The notes under the pieces are model-generated. The model made no database searches. It had not been told where the DNA came from and was given only the letters and a program-made list of their open reading frames with translations. DNA of 64,000 bases from positions 173,864 to 237,863 of the forward strand of contig JAUJYZ010001350.1 of the NCBI GenBank assembly GCA_033675265.1, in the 5' to 3' direction. The position numbers were made by a program, and so were the translations under genes. The DNA is from Actinostola sp. cb2023. Its lineage: Eukaryota > Cnidaria > Anthozoa > Actiniaria > Actinostolidae. This document shows positions 8,920-21,182 of this stretch, one piece after another (within the stretch, counting starts at the first letter, position 1; each line of letters begins with the position of its first letter).

Positions 8920-11588
8920 TTATGAAACTAATTTTAAAATAAATAGTTTATGATGCCAACATATAAAATACTGCCATATTTTATCTAGGTATTGTGTTTT
9001 CATTGCTGTGTCCATACTTTGGTAGTCTGCTTTTCTTTTATTCAGTAGCTGTTGTTTTTTATTTGGATCCATCAATTGGTAGTTTTCTTTTATGTTACGA
9101 AGCAGTTCTGTCTTCTTGGAAGCATTCATTGTTGCATAGTTAACTTTCCTATTTTCTAAACATGTTTTCTTTTTAACAGGTTCCATTGCTTCATATGTGT
9201 GTATTCGTCTGTGTCTACACATTATATTTTTACGTTCATTGCTAGTGACCTTAGTTGAACAAGTTAAAAACTGTATTTCATAATGTATATTATGGCTGCC
9301 ACAGCTAAATTTGTTTTGTACAACATCACAGATATTTTCAATGAGAGACTGAATACTTGATATACTTTTGATATATTGTATTTGTGGTACCAGACTGTCA
9401 TCAAATGCTAATAGAGAATACGTCATGTTTCCTTTGGCTGTTTGTTTGAATATACAACTTAAACAATAATTTGAAAACCACAACAACAAAAAACTGTATT
9501 TTTGTTGTTATTTACAATCAAGGTCTCAAGAACTGATTTCATTTGGAGTGAATTGCATGACAGTATTCCTTGACTTTTAGTATTAAACACTACATTGATA
9601 TCAGCACCAGATATTACAACTTTTTCAGGCAGATTGGTGGCTTTCATATGTCTATTAATACCGCAAAGGCCATTGTAAAAAGAATTCCCATTGTCAACAA
9701 CTCTAGCTAGTGTACTACAGTCCCAGAGCCACAAGGTTTAATGACAGAGTAACACATTGAATAAAATGCTATTGCACAACACTGCTTGCAAGAACAACTT
9801 ATGCCTGCATCATTAATTATTGTTTTATCAGCACTATGTATGAACTTGGACGGACCAGAGTGACTTTCTTCGACAATAGGAACATTATTTTGAATTCCAT
9901 GTATTTGACTTTGCACTCTTCTAATGTGTAGTCCTTTCACTTCAAATACATTGCTACTTGGATATAGGGCTTGAAAATATTGTACTAAGCTACTGATGGA
10001 TGACACTTCTAACAACACACATGTGCCTTGAGGACCATACCATATGAATCCCTAGCATGAGAATCAAATATTTTAAATCCTCCATTATCAATACCGTAGA
10101 TACCAACAGCAATGGATCCTATTGTTAATATGAATGAAGTATAATTTTCCCTCAACAGACATTCAAAAGCTCTATCTATGGGCATGCAGTAGGTATTAAT
10201 AACCCTCAATATTTATTGCTCTGTCACCATGTACATTACCAGTGTAGCTTTCGCTGTATTCAAATTGATAGTCTGTATCATATACTGTGAGCATTGTTGG
10301 TAATTCTGTCATCATCAAAAATGACTGTCCAGCTGATTGAGATAAGCTTGTATACAACTCATTCCCAATATTCATTATTTGCACCAGGTCACTCTGGGAG
10401 GTTGTTGGTTGTCTTTTATTGTATATCAAAGAACACAAACTCATTGCAACACATTGTTGTCCAGCATTTCGACCAAATACTAAAATATTGCCTTGACTAT
10501 AAGGTGCTCTTATTGTTTTGTTTGGATCAATAAGTAGAGTAGGACCAGGATTCTTTTCTATATCTGTTCTCAATGCAGACTGACAGAAATTTCTTCTGTG
10601 ATTAAGACTTTTATATGTAGTGGACTTTGAAGAACAGTTTTCATCTATAAAACCCATTGATTGTAGATTTGGCTCCTTCAAAACTCGTTGTAAAGCCTTT
10701 TTCAGTTCTTCTTTTGGAGACAATATGAATAGAGCGGTAAGTGATCTTTCTAAAAGACTTTTTATAGTACTGGGAATAGGTCTATAGCAGTCACGTCGAG
10801 CAATACGTAAGCTTATATTATTGACAATATGATGAATCTGTGACGATGCTGGCACAGTTTTTTCAATACAAGAAACAAACATTTGCACGTCGAGATCTAA
10901 ACTCATTTATTTCATTAATTGACGAGTCATCATGAACATTTTCACTACAAAGGTTAGCCTGGATGCGAACATTTGATTTCGTCTCTACAATAGTAAGCTG
11001 TTGTTGACAATCTTGTAATATTGATTCAGTACTAGCTTTATGTAGTTCGTACGATTCTATCATGGCCGCTTTGAAGTTCTCACCTTTCTTCAAGATATCT
11101 GTTTGCTTTTTGTCGTCAAACTTCAGTTCATCAGGCTTCGCGTTGTGTAATACACTGTGCATAGCTATGCAGTTCTCAGATGAGTTCTTATTTGAGTTCA
11201 TAATGTTCATATTTATGTTATTTTGTAGCTCATTTGTATTGATTTGTAGCTCTTTGAGTTCGTGGACCGACCCGTTTCGAAAGCGCTCGTCTTCTTTTAG
11301 TGTGGGCCTACCACGAACAGCGTGTGCATTTGTAAGTGAGAAGAGCGTGTCTAACAGCAAGCGATATATCATCTCAGTTATCGACGAGTCATGAGCTTTG
11401 TCCGAAAGAGGAATATCGAACTTTTTCAAACGACTCCGCCACAGGCACAGAAGTATTCCTTCTTCGAATGAGTCAAACGTGCACGTCTCGTATGAGCCTG
11501 CGATATGAGCCTGCGATATACGACCGATCGCATGCGCTGTCATGACGATTTGTCCATTTTGTGACCGACGAAGAAAAAGAAAGCCCAA
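8920..11588 (-). pseudogene. Helitron-like polyprotein fragment: 2A-like peptide plus cysteine-protease-like domain, frame-broken
   Basis: Six overlapping open frames tile the minus strand without a gap: 11588-10863, 10906-10196, 10209-10009, 10018-9707, 9734-9459 and 9489-8920. The second carries TDIEKNPGP, a 2A-type motif, followed by GRNAGQQCVAMSLCSLIYN, which resembles a papain/USP-like protease Cys box. The third contains FDSHARDSYG, matching the Asp-His box of tegument-protein-type deubiquitinases. The last has three repeats of the pattern Y-x2-MD-x4-K. From memory of the family, this order precedes the helicase part of Helitron-like ORFs in cnidarians and sponges; no Rep or helicase follows here, so the copy is truncated. 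Each frame change falls in or next to a short homopolymer or dinucleotide run and no stop interrupts inside a frame, so assembly indels are an alternative to decay. Product identity is inferred. Confidence 0.65.
10541..10564 (-). other. 2A-like ribosome-skipping motif DIEKNPGP
   Basis: Residues 115-122 of the 10906-10196 frame read DIEKNPGP, fitting the 2A consensus D-[VI]-E-x-N-P-G-P. In that family the ribosome fails to form the Gly-Pro bond and releases the upstream chain, so one mRNA yields two proteins. Here it would part an N-terminal region from the protease-like domain that starts about 15 residues later. Activity is inferred from the motif alone. Confidence 0.8.
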
Positions 11589-11678
11589 TTTATAACTCGG
11601 GCTTCCTGTGGATAGGCCCGAGTAATTAGTTTTACGGACTTGGTCCCAGTCCCCTGCTCGTTTAGGTAATGGCTAATT

Positions 11679-12022
11679 ACAACTTGTAACATGTATAATT
11701 GCAGTCGGAGCAAAGCGTAGATGGCTTACTATTCTATGCCAATAGATTTCTAAATTTGTGCAGGTGGTTATGTACACTATACTGAACAGCAGACATCACA
11801 CACGTCACATCTCTGTAAAAGTCAACCAATCAGAATGGACCGTTCCCACGCCTGAAATGGACAAGAAACGATCGCGAAATCAAAACATTTTTACATGGAA
11901 GATTGTCAAACCACTGGGTGAATAAAATTCGAGAACCAAAATCTCAGAAGCTATGAAAAGAAAGCTCAAGAGGTCGCAGGTATACTGGGAAGAGAAACAT
12001 TGCAGATGACAGCGGATATCAC
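11679..12022. other. No gene recognised
   Basis: Short unique-looking spacer between the inverted repeat at 11644-11678 and the next MITE cluster. Nothing supportable seen. Confidence 0.4.
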
Positions 12023-12936
12023 CACAGGCCGCCCAACCAATCCTCTTGAGGCTACTAAATAATTCAATAAAAATGATATTTGCGTCTTTTTTTGATGGGT
12101 TTCCTGTGGTAGAGCGCGCGCGTGCGCAATATATAATATGTAGATATGTTGGGTTCCCTGTGTTGAGTACCGTATAATAGTCCAGAACTGGACCCAATTT
12201 TATCTACGCGCGCGGCATAGAGCAGAAGAGAAGAGCTGGGCTAGAGAGAGACGATAAAAGTGGGTCCAGGGAACTTTATCTTCGCATGCGTCACCACATC
12301 CCGTTTTCGGGATGTGAACATTGAGCAATAATTGATATCACCCTCAAAGACCACTTGGCGTTTTGTTTTTCATTGGAAAAAGAAAACACACTAAAAACGA
12401 CAGAAAAGTACTTCTAAAGTAAATAGGGAAACACACAACAACTTTTCAATGATATCTGTGTAGAAAATAAGAAGAAAAACGCAATCTTTTTGGCGAAAAA
12501 AGTGAGAAAAGCAAACGAAAAATCTCTTGAGCGCACGCTCGATGGCGTATCGATTGTGTGATAGCGCGCGCATTTCACAAACAAAACACAAAAATAACTT
12601 TTTTATGCTAACAAATAAGAAAAGAAAGAATAAAGGACGTTGTTTTCTTTGTGAATTTTGTTGTCGTATAAAATCTGTAAGTAAAACGTACTCGGCGGCA
12701 AATGCGTCCATTTCGAAGAATAACCGCTATAAACAATAATAGCGGGCTCGAGAGGATCTTTGATTGGATGTTGTGACGCATGCTCAGACGAACTTCCCTG
12801 GACCCACTTTTCTCAATTTCCTTAGATTGCGCGCGCGCTTCTCGTAGTCTTTATATTTCTTTCGCGCCCAGTATTTATATCAGTTATTGAGAAAGGTGGG
12901 GCCAGTTCTGGACTATATAATATTGGGCTCCCTGTG
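12023..12936. mobile_element. CACAGG-type MITE split by a later insertion
   Basis: The left end CACAGGCCGCCCAACC and right end GGGCTCCCTGTG belong to the same family as 3335-3702. Comparison with the related copy at 60665-60809 shows shared blocks (GAGGCTACTAAATAAT, AAAATGATATTTGC, TTTCCTGTGGTAGAGCG) in the same order; here a 738-bp element (12178-12915) is inserted between the blocks corresponding to 60766-60785 and 60790-60809. Repeated TTCCTGTG words make the exact end uncertain. Confidence 0.6.
12178..12915. mobile_element. TAGTCCAGAACTGG-family element, copy 1
   Basis: Inverted ends TAGTCCAGAACTGG (12178) and CCAGTTCTGGACTA (ending 12915) are flanked by a perfect 5-bp duplication TATAA (12173-12177 and 12916-12920). 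No transposase is present. The interior 12370-12680 recurs as a separate fragment at 35531-35850. The right end holds one unit of a 43-bp sequence that is amplified into tandem arrays in copy 2 (37581-38973). A nonautonomous DNA transposon; the superfamily is uncertain, though 5-bp duplications are known for some hAT groups. Confidence 0.75.
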
Positions 12937-13157
12937 CGCATCCCGCGCATCCCGCAGTACATGTGTATATTGAAACAAGGTATGAAACTCGGTCACGTGA
13001 CAAATACGTTTTTGCTCCTAATCTTTGTCAATATGACGTGAAATTTCAATTTTTCTTCGGATAACTAAACCTTACCGTATTCTCTAAACACTTTATAAGT
13101 ATCAGTCGTCTAACTTCACCGTACGCTGAGAAATTTTAATTTTGACATTTTGCGCCT
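12937..13157. other. No gene recognised
   Basis: Short spacer between two transposon clusters; nothing supportable seen. Confidence 0.4.
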
Positions 13158-13214
13158 CATAGGCCTTTTTACGGATAGACCGAAAGTAGCCGAACGTAAT
13201 GCATTGTGGACTAT

Positions 13215-13557
13215 ATTCGGCACAAACACAGCAATCTGAGCGCCATTTTGGATCGAAGAACTCCGGAATAACATAGACAAACTCACTTCATCATGCCTCG
13301 GTGTACCGTGATGGGCTGCAATAATGACACGAGATACCGAGAAAGGTTCGTTTTATTGTTTTTCTTCGTTTCTTTGTGTATAACGGCAATTTCAAATAGC
13401 ATAAAATGAAAATTATACGTGGTAGACCGTATAATGTAGTTACTAGAGATTACTATATTTTACTAATGTTAGATGGGTCATTATGCCACATGTCAGGAGT
13501 ATTTCGTGTCATTATTGCAGCCCATATGGCGCCTTGGTTGTCGTGTTTGTGCCGAAT
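13215..13557. mobile_element. MITE nested in the left end of the 3.4-kb element
   Basis: Ends ATTCGGCACAAACAC and its complement; subterminal arms GGGCTGCAATAATGACACGA and its complement continue the pairing. The flanking CTA on both sides (before 13214 and from 13558) may be a 3-bp target duplication. Removing it brings the two left-end blocks of the host element to a spacing similar to that at the right end, which supports insertion. Confidence 0.7.
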
Positions 13558-13599
13558 CTAGACCCGTAGGGCACGCGCGCGCTCAAAAATGCCGGGGTT

Positions 13600-14848
13600 T
13601 GGTGTAACAGACGCCATATTGGACGGGAGACAAATATAGAGGTCTGGGAACGAATTAACGGTTTTTTCACGATTGCGAAACGGCCAGTTTTTCGGAGCTT
13701 CGTAGATCGTTCGTTCTCTTCCGATTAATAATCGATTGGCGGCAAAAGACCGAGCTGTGGTTGCTGTTCATTTTGATGTCAAAGATGGCGGCAGTTTGAC
13801 AACAAAACATTTTTTTTCGAGATGTCGCTTTCGCGAGATTCCTTCAATCTCGATATTTGTTAACAGAGGGCATGTTTTGACCCTTGTTTTAATTTTGTCG
13901 TCTGAACTGTTGTCAAAATGAATTTATGCTTGTTCGAAAGCTGAAGATATGTCTGTTATCGTGTTCTTTTTATTTTTTTGATTTTCGACTTTGATTTCGC
14001 TTGGTACGCGCTTGTAATTTCCTGTAATTTTGCTGTAATATTCATTGAATTGTTACAATACCACGATTTAAAGTCGGAGACTACGTGAAGAAGATGGAAA
14101 TGTCTCTAGACGACCTCGAGGCTAAGAAGCGGTTGAGGAGTTCTAAGACAAAGTAGATTGACCAGAACTGGCAGAAGAACAGAGAAGTCGAAGTTCAATG
14201 CAAAGAAAATCCAGCTTCAAAGGCTGGATGATAATTTGATGTTCGCATCAAATTCACTACCTTTTCGTTCCCCGGTAGGCGGGGAATACACTTCCTTTCA
14301 CCTCTTCGCCTTCCAGAGCAGAGAATAGGCGGGGGATTCGCGACTCACATTTTTCTTCTTCAAAATATTATCTACAGAACAAATGAGTACTGGCGGGGGA
14401 GTTCACCATCCATTTCTGCCCCGGCACTGGCTTTAAATTGAGTAAAAAGTGAATGCCCACTGGCTTTAAATTGAGTAAAAAGTGAATGCCCCGCTTATGC
14501 CCGAGGGGGGGAGGGGACCGGGGGTTTCACTTGACTGGTGCATTAAGCTGATGCCATTTGTGAAGTCTATATATGTATAGGTAAGGTACAGGTGTACAAT
14601 GTTTATGATACTCTCTATAATGGCTTGAATGAGGATACAACATGCATGGTTGCTATAGAGATCAGAGAAACTATACTAACTCTTGCTAATTTTTATCTTT
14701 ATAGGGATAAGTGAGTTTGTTTGATTTGGAGAGCCGTACACGTTCCATTATACTTTTGGAGGTGATGTGGCTAGAAAATGATACTTGGAAGCAATGGAAA
14801 TACCAGCACCAGTTGAAAGTTGCTAAATAGGTGTCGAGAAGCTAAAAT
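13600..14848. other. Element interior, no gene recognised
   Basis: No exon could be supported. The words GGCGGGGNA recur around 14278-14400, and a 30-bp sequence (CTGGCTTTAAATTGAGTAAA and following bases) is tandemly duplicated at about 14428 and 14460. The remaining sequence looks unique. Confidence 0.4.
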
Positions 14849-15147
14849 CATGTCTCATGTCCATGTTGGAATAATAATAGCTTTAATAATAGTTTGATCC
14901 CTCTACTTGTAAGCTAATGTCTCATAGACATGTTGGAATAATAATAGCTTTAATAATAGTTTGATCCCTCTACTTGTAAGCTAATGTCTCATTGACATGT
15001 TGGAATAATAATAGCTTTAATAATAGTTTGATCCCTCTACTTGTAAGCTAATGTCTCATAAACATGTTGGAATAATAATAGCTTTTAATTAATAATAGAT
15101 TGATCTCTAGCTACTTGTAAGCTAATGTCTCATTGACATGTTGGAAT
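14849..15147. repeat. Tandem repeat with 67-bp unit
   Basis: The word ATGTTGGAATAATAATAG starts at 14863, 14930, 14997 and 15064, an exact 67-bp period, with a fifth, decayed start at 15138. Each unit contains a small palindrome around ATGTCTCATTGACAT. It lies inside the 3.4-kb element. Confidence 0.9.
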
Positions 15148-16114
15148 GATTGTGAGAGTGTGTCTGTTTTTGACTATCAACATTAATTTTCATGGGCTAA
15201 GTACAAACCACTCTGAAGAAAAAACATGTATAAACTCAAGTACAATGTATACATGAAGTCAGTGAATAAAACATGTTATAAACATTTCTGGTTGTAGTTT
15301 CATTGAATGTCACTAACCGTGAAGAAGTAGAGTAAAGATAATAAACTCATGAAAAAATAGCCTTTTGAACTACATGTTCATTTGTACCATATTATATTAT
15401 TATATGTTATTTGGGTATTAGTGCTCCTGGTCTTCCATTTGGGCATGGATGTTGTGGGTAGCTAACAGACACAGACACAATCAGTTTCTCATTATGGCCA
15501 TTCCTACTTGGATTGTTGAGTGTACAACTGAATTATTTATTCACCTCTCTAGAGCTCATTTCTGTCAGCAGTTGGAAAAGCTTTGAACAGTAATGAGCCC
15601 AGACAGGTGAAGGAAATAACTTCCCCTTTCCTGTTTTTGGCATGGTAGCATAGTGGTTCCTTGACATTCTCTTGAATTGCTTCGCCGCAACAAGGGGGCG
15701 ATTTCATTGATGAGAGTTACTGGTATATTTCTTCGTAGCTCGACATGATAAGGCTGCCTTACTGATACTCTGCCAAGCGCTTATGAAGTATGTTAAGCCA
15801 CAGTTTTCCCTCAGATAGAAGTAATGTACAGATGAAGCAGTAAAAACATACAATTACATGTAGATATCTGTGTAGAAGCTAAACAAGTGTGAGCAAAATC
15901 CGAGCCACAGACTCATTGAGCTTCTACATACATCTAATATAAGTCTTAATCATCAACTTTAAAGTTTATTGAATTTAATTTCATTGCAAATTGTTCTTGA
16001 AATCTCAACTTATAAACATTGATATTCAGTGACACTAAATAATATTAAAATGGTACTCAAAACTAGATTTCAAAAGCTAGAAGTATAAATAACTCAATGA
16101 AAAGTAAACCTTAC

Positions 16115-16375
16115 CATCTGATCGAGTGTCAGATGTTTAAACTGTTCAATGATGGACAAGAGAGCATCCAGTGACTTGGCAATACAAAACTCTTTAATAT
16201 CGAACCCTTCTCTACCGGTACCTTCATATTTTACGAGAAATTCTCGCAGTTTTTCTCTCTCACTGTCTTCCTCCTCGTCTACTACATCGCCTTCCTCGCT
16301 AATGTCATCATCATGTCTAAAACTCTGCCCAAAAATCTCTTCTAAACCTTGTTCAGTGTTGAAACCTGCCGCCAT
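16115..16375 (-). CDS. First exon of an unrecognised acidic protein
   Basis: ATG at 16375 (context GCCGCCATT on the plus strand, that is ATGGCGGC on the minus) opens 87 codons ending exactly at a GTAAGG donor (16114-16109). The product starts MAAGFNTEQGLEEIFG, then has a run rich in Asp/Glu (DEEEDSEREK), then a likely helical stretch ending LTLDQM. I do not recognise a family. It starts about 55 bp inside the second end block of the 3.4-kb element, so it may be the first exon of that element's gene rather than a host gene. Downstream exons were not found. Confidence 0.45.
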
Positions 16376-16524
16376 TTTGATTTTTCAATTTCAGCACTCA
16401 TGAAGTCTACCGCTGTACAAAAGATATGGCGAACACCGGCATTTTTGAGCGCGCGCGTGCCCTACTATACGCTAGAATGCACTCCGTTCAGCTATTTCCG
16501 GTCTAACCGTGAAAAGGTCTATGG

Positions 16525-18695
16525 ACCGATGTGCGCCGCACGCAGCTGGTGCAAATTTCCGTGAAACATTCGGATTTTACCTTCGAGAGGACATCGGCCA
16601 GAGTTCGGCAAATCTGAACTATGCTCTTTTTGGCAAGTTTTAGTATTTATATTTTCACTAAACATAAACCAAAACATCTACAATACACTTTATTTGTTTT
16701 CTCTTTTGATTTTTATTAAGTATTTGTTTTGTGTTTTTATTTTAATCAATTTAATAAGATGCTTCATAATTGAGGCATTGTGTTTTTTTAATGCTGAATA
16801 GTCTCAATATTTAGTACTACACAAGACATTCCTGCTATCAGTGCTTGTAAACAAAATGACAAACAAACGTATTTATTTCAACAATCAGTTAAAATATGTT
16901 TACTAGCTTTTTACATACTGTTTTGCCGTTCTTTCTATGCAATTTATTCACTATATTGATCAGTAATACTACACGTCTACAGTCGACACAGTACAAGTTG
17001 TGAATGAGGGTAATATGAACAATTTGTATGAACTTAAGCGATACTTACATTCTTACGAAAACCGTATTTAAGTTAATTACTCTTTGTTTCTCTCAGTCAT
17101 TTGCTAAATGAGTTGTGTTATTTCAATGACAATATAAATAATGAAGAACTGTAAATTTTTAGTTCATATGACTTCACGAGTCCATCTCCATTCATGCCCC
17201 TTCGATGTAGATAGATGTCAGTGAATTGAGTTCGTCTATATTTTTCAGTGCTTTAGATGCCGGTTTATGCTGTGTTGGCGTTTCCTTATGTTTTAGAACA
17301 ACTGTACATGTAAGAAAGAAATAAGAACATATACGTTAAACATTTGCTAGATATATAAGACAGTCAAAATGTTTTTAAAAATAGAGGTGAAGTACCATCA
17401 GTCGGTTTGATCACTGACATTGACAACTACACAAGTCAAATAGCTCAGTTTTAATATAACTCATTAAAAATAATTTGCTGAGGATTATTAAGCAGCCCTT
17501 CTGCCCAAGTATAGGTGCTGCAAGTCCTTTTATTAGAGAACATTTAGAGAAAATGCTACGTTATTACCTTGACAAAAATACTTTTAGTTGAGCTTTACTT
17601 TTCAACAAAACTAAAATGGCGGATTTTCAATTTTCAAAAATTAATATCTTTGGATTGAATACCGGTATTTGAGAACTGTTTTAGTTACGACTTTAGTTTA
17701 ACATGTTCTTTCGAATATAATATTCAGAATAGTGAATTTGTGAATTTCGAAAATTCTTGGCATGTTCATGACGTCATTTTCCCGCCAAAAAAACATAAAA
17801 ATCAAGAAAAAAAATTCACACGATTTGTGAGCTTCACATGTACTATCATATTGCCTAAAGGTTCATATTGATTGGATGAAAACTGTAGAAGTTATTCCGA
17901 CAAAAGACATTTTAGACCTTTTCTGATCCGGCGTGATCACTGAAAATCACTATTGTGAGTGGGTTCCCTGATTAAAGAACTTATATTATTATTATTAATT
18001 ATTATTACTATTATCATTATTAATTATTATTATTATTATTGAGGATTGCTACAGTTATTTTCTTGTTAGTTGCAATCCTCTCTGAGGAGTGCCTGTCACC
18101 AGTCATGGCAGACATAACATAATTAAATATGTGAAAAATTATATGTGTTTGCTATTGTACTTTATATATGCATATTGGTGCCAAAGAAATAAAAAAAGTT
18201 ATACTTAATAAATTAATATTATTATTACATGGGAAAATATCTCAGCGGATTTTCGCGATTTTGTTAATGGCTACATGTACCCTGCACGTACTAGAAATGT
18301 GTGCATCTTGATCCAGCTCAAGTGGGCTTACACAAAACGACAACTTTTCGATGTATGCAACAACTGGTCTGCTGTATTTATTTTTCGAAGATGAAAGTGT
18401 TTTTCTGCACATCACGCATTTTAATGCATTTTTTGCACATTCAGCAAAAATAATAAAAATAAAATGTTCTTAGTTTTAACTAAGAACATTTTAAAAATGC
18501 ACTAAATATCAATTTCAGCGCGTATTACAGCTGAGTAGAAAATAAAAACATAGTAATATATATAAAAAGAACGAGAAAAGCGTAAAAATGAATAGTCATT
18601 TTATAAACAGTTCGCTTGAGTGGTTACCCTGTGGCGAGCCTGCATAGCGATTTCACAGTCCAGCAAATTGCGCATGGTCCAGCAATAAAGGCCCC
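16525..18695. other. AT-rich stretch without a gene
   Basis: About 2.2 kb without a supportable exon. It contains a small hairpin at about 18463-18497 (TAAAATGTTCTTAGTT and its complement) and an AT/ATT-rich microsatellite at about 17985-18040. The rest shows no recognisable structure. Confidence 0.45.
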
Positions 18696-18976
18696 GAGTT
18701 GGCATCTTGAAGAGCTTGGTTACACAGCTAATAGCGGCCATTTTGGTTTTCTTCTACTCTCAGACTACAGTTATAGACTTCTCATGTTGCGTTTTTAGTA
18801 ATGTTTTGCTCTGTGTGTGGCAACGAGATGATCAGACAATTAAAGAAAATAAAGTCTAGGACAGTCATTGAACCAAGTATAAGTTATATATTCCAAATAT
18901 GCAATTTTTGACGGGTTTCTGAAAAGTTGAAAAAATAAGTGACATAAGCTCCCCCTCCCCCCCCCCCCCCCCCCCC

Positions 18977-18977
<1 letters not shown>

Positions 18978-19021
<44 letters not shown>

Positions 19022-19366
19022 CCTTTGTCCAAGAAGTAGGGGTGATCGGCGGTCCTTTTAGGGTCGAAAATATTTCCTGTGTGTACCTTTTAGGGTTCCG
19101 ACACAAAAGTCAGTTACGTAACATGAGTCCGTACCTTTTAGGGTCAATTGAAAGAACAGAAGAAAGATATTGTCCAGGCACTTATTAAACGATATCAGCA
19201 CAATCACTTTTTCGCCATATATGGTCATATATGTCGTACCTTTTAGGGGTTGAAATCAACATGGCTGTCTTTTAATTTATGCGTACCTTTTGGGGTCGTT
19301 TTCAAAACCGACCGCCGATCACCCCTACCACTTGGACAAAGGGAGTACCCCCCCCCCCCCCCCCCG
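18978..19366. mobile_element. G/C-run-capped element with CCTTTTAGGG repeats
   Basis: A G run (about 18979-19017, preceded by a C run) leads into ACTCCCTTTGTCCAAG and GGGGTGATCGGCGGTC; the mirror image ends in a C run at about 19350-19366. Between the ends five copies of TACCTTTTAGGGT or close variants are spaced irregularly. A related fragment lies at 28850-29076. No coding capacity; apparent proline or glycine runs in translated frames come from the homopolymers. Confidence 0.75.
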
Positions 19367-19589
19367 GGCATAAGCCCTTCATTCACCGAGCTCTTCGATT
19401 GTACATCATTGGGAAGGGGTAGTAGGAGGGCCCATAACTGAGGACATTTCTGTGTATAGATAGGTGGCCTATAACAGGGGTACATGGGAGTGTCTATAAC
19501 CATGATTTTATGGTAATATGCTATGAACATATCTTAACAATTTTTAGCAGACAAGTTTGGGAAACTAAATACTGTCCATTGTGTTATGT

Positions 19590-20909
19590 CAAGAGAAAAT
19601 GAGGTAAGAGAAGGAATCCCTGGTACCCCATCATGTGCCCCGTTAATTCTATTTTTAGATCGAAGCTATTTTTAGCTTTAGTTACCATGCCCGCGCTCTT
19701 GACTTGTAGAATTTTAAAATACTCAATACCTTACCTTGGTTTTTCAGTTTCAAAAACTTTTTATTTTTTGCCATTACTGCGATTCTCAGTATTATGCGAA
19801 CTCAGACATTCAAGCAGTCGGCTGGAACTTGGTTTTTCGCTGCCGTCAATCGACATCAAAAATCAGTAAACTTAAAAATATAAGTCAGAAGACCCACCAA
19901 ATGGAAACCAAATATGATTTTGAGCTAAATTATGGATCATTTGGTCGAAGAATGTATTTAGTTTTGAATTCGTTTGAGTTTTGAATTTGATTGACGGGTA
20001 GCGCAAGTTCCAGTTCCAGCCGACTGTTTGAATGTCTGAGTTCGCATAATACTGAGAACCGCAGTAAAAAGAAAAGCAAAAGACTACACAGCTTCTGCTC
20101 CAAGATAACAAAGCAGTGGTCGCACGATTTCTATGATGTTTACATGCAAAGTCTGCACTGAATAAAAATACAAAACTGAGCGCAACAATATCGTCAACTC
20201 TCTGAGAAAAGGCCACAATTTAATTCTCTAAGATTCATTGAAGGATTTTACGAATAATCAGGCGAATTGAGCAAAATTAAGGTGCTACAAATATAAAGTA
20301 CACAACGATCAAAGTCAAAGCAATCACGAAAACAAACTCTAAAGTTAATGTGGTCTTACCGGCACTTGTATTCAACAATTACGAAGTCCAAGCGTTATTC
20401 TCAGGTTGGAAAACACGAAGGAAACTTTACAAGAGCCAACATCACCAAAACCTTGAAGCACCAGCCATATTGTGGACATGAAAATTTAATTCAACCATCT
20501 GCAGTCCTACAAGACGGCGGCTACAACAAAACGACTCCTTGGTCGGTTTTCTCTGTCGAAGGACATGGCAAACTGAAGCTGTTTTCCTCTATTTAGAATC
20601 GTCTCAAGTGTCCCAAATTCACAATAATTTCAGTCAAATCCCAAAAGGATAATTTGGTAAAATCCTTTATTGAGTTTTCGAAGTAAAAATTTGTAAAATG
20701 TTCGAGAAAGTTGAGAAGATTTTCTTCGCTCAATTTTGACTTTTCATTTCAAAGCCGTGCGTAACGGCATGCGCGACCTCGCCTTATATGATCTGACCAA
20801 TCACGTTCCGTTCTAAAGATAGATTGATTCTAAAAATAGAATTAACGGGGCACATGATGGGTCAAGAGCCCAATACCAGGGATTCCTTCTCTTACCTCAT
20901 TTTCTCTTG
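19590..20909. mobile_element. 1.3-kb nonautonomous element with 7-bp target duplication
   Basis: The ends share about 65 bp of inverted repeat beginning CAAGAGAAAATGAGGTAAGAG. A perfect 7-bp direct repeat GTTATGT lies at 19583-19589 and 20910-20916. A second, internal inverted repeat (19775-19855 with 19988-20066, containing GAACTCAGACATTCAAGCAG) is nested near the left end. The open frame at 20348-20596 matches nothing I know. The 7-bp duplication does not identify a superfamily by itself. Confidence 0.85.
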
Positions 20910-21182
20910 GTTATGTGCAATGCTCTTCTTTCTGCAAAAAAACATATACATTTTATTTTAGAAATATCACATTGTACAAGGGGTATTACAAATGAATCAA
21001 CAGTAATAATTATTATAAAATCATTTATCGAAACAGAAACAAAAAGGCCTATTGCAGCAGGCCATTATAGCTTGAACATACGCATTAAAATTTAATGATA
21101 TTGTAAAATCTGACTCTTACCCAGTCGTTATGGTAAACATGATTTTGTAAAGAAATATCATTTTTTAACTTTGAAATAACCT

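Larger units (their letters stand above)
4796..11678. repeat. Distant inverted repeats bracketing 6.9 kb
   Basis: A sequence of about 35 bp at 4796-4832, containing CCATTACCTAAACGAGCAGG, reappears inverted at 11644-11678. The two copies could be the ends of one large element that holds the 2A/protease reading-frame mosaic at 8920-11588, or two solo copies of a small repeat. No target duplication was found, so the first reading is only a suggestion. Confidence 0.5.
13158..16524. mobile_element. 3.4-kb inverted-repeat element with an interrupted left end
   Basis: Two blocks occur at both ends in mirrored order: 13158-13206 against 16476-16524 (containing TTTTTACGGATAGACC and its diverged complement), and 13566-13599 against 16432-16465 (containing GCGCGCGCTCAAAAATGCC). 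At the left the two blocks are pushed apart by an inserted MITE (13215-13557). An open exon on the minus strand (16115-16375) starts just inside the right end, the usual place for an element-coded gene. Whether the element carries a transposase is unknown. Confidence 0.6.

Noticed and set aside
18840..19530. Open frames with poly-Pro or poly-Gly runs
   Set aside because: The runs are translations of the C/G homopolymers in the inverted-repeat element.
19590..20909. Assigning the 7-bp-duplication element to hAT or P
   Set aside because: Those superfamilies usually make 8-bp duplications and no transposase is present; left unassigned.
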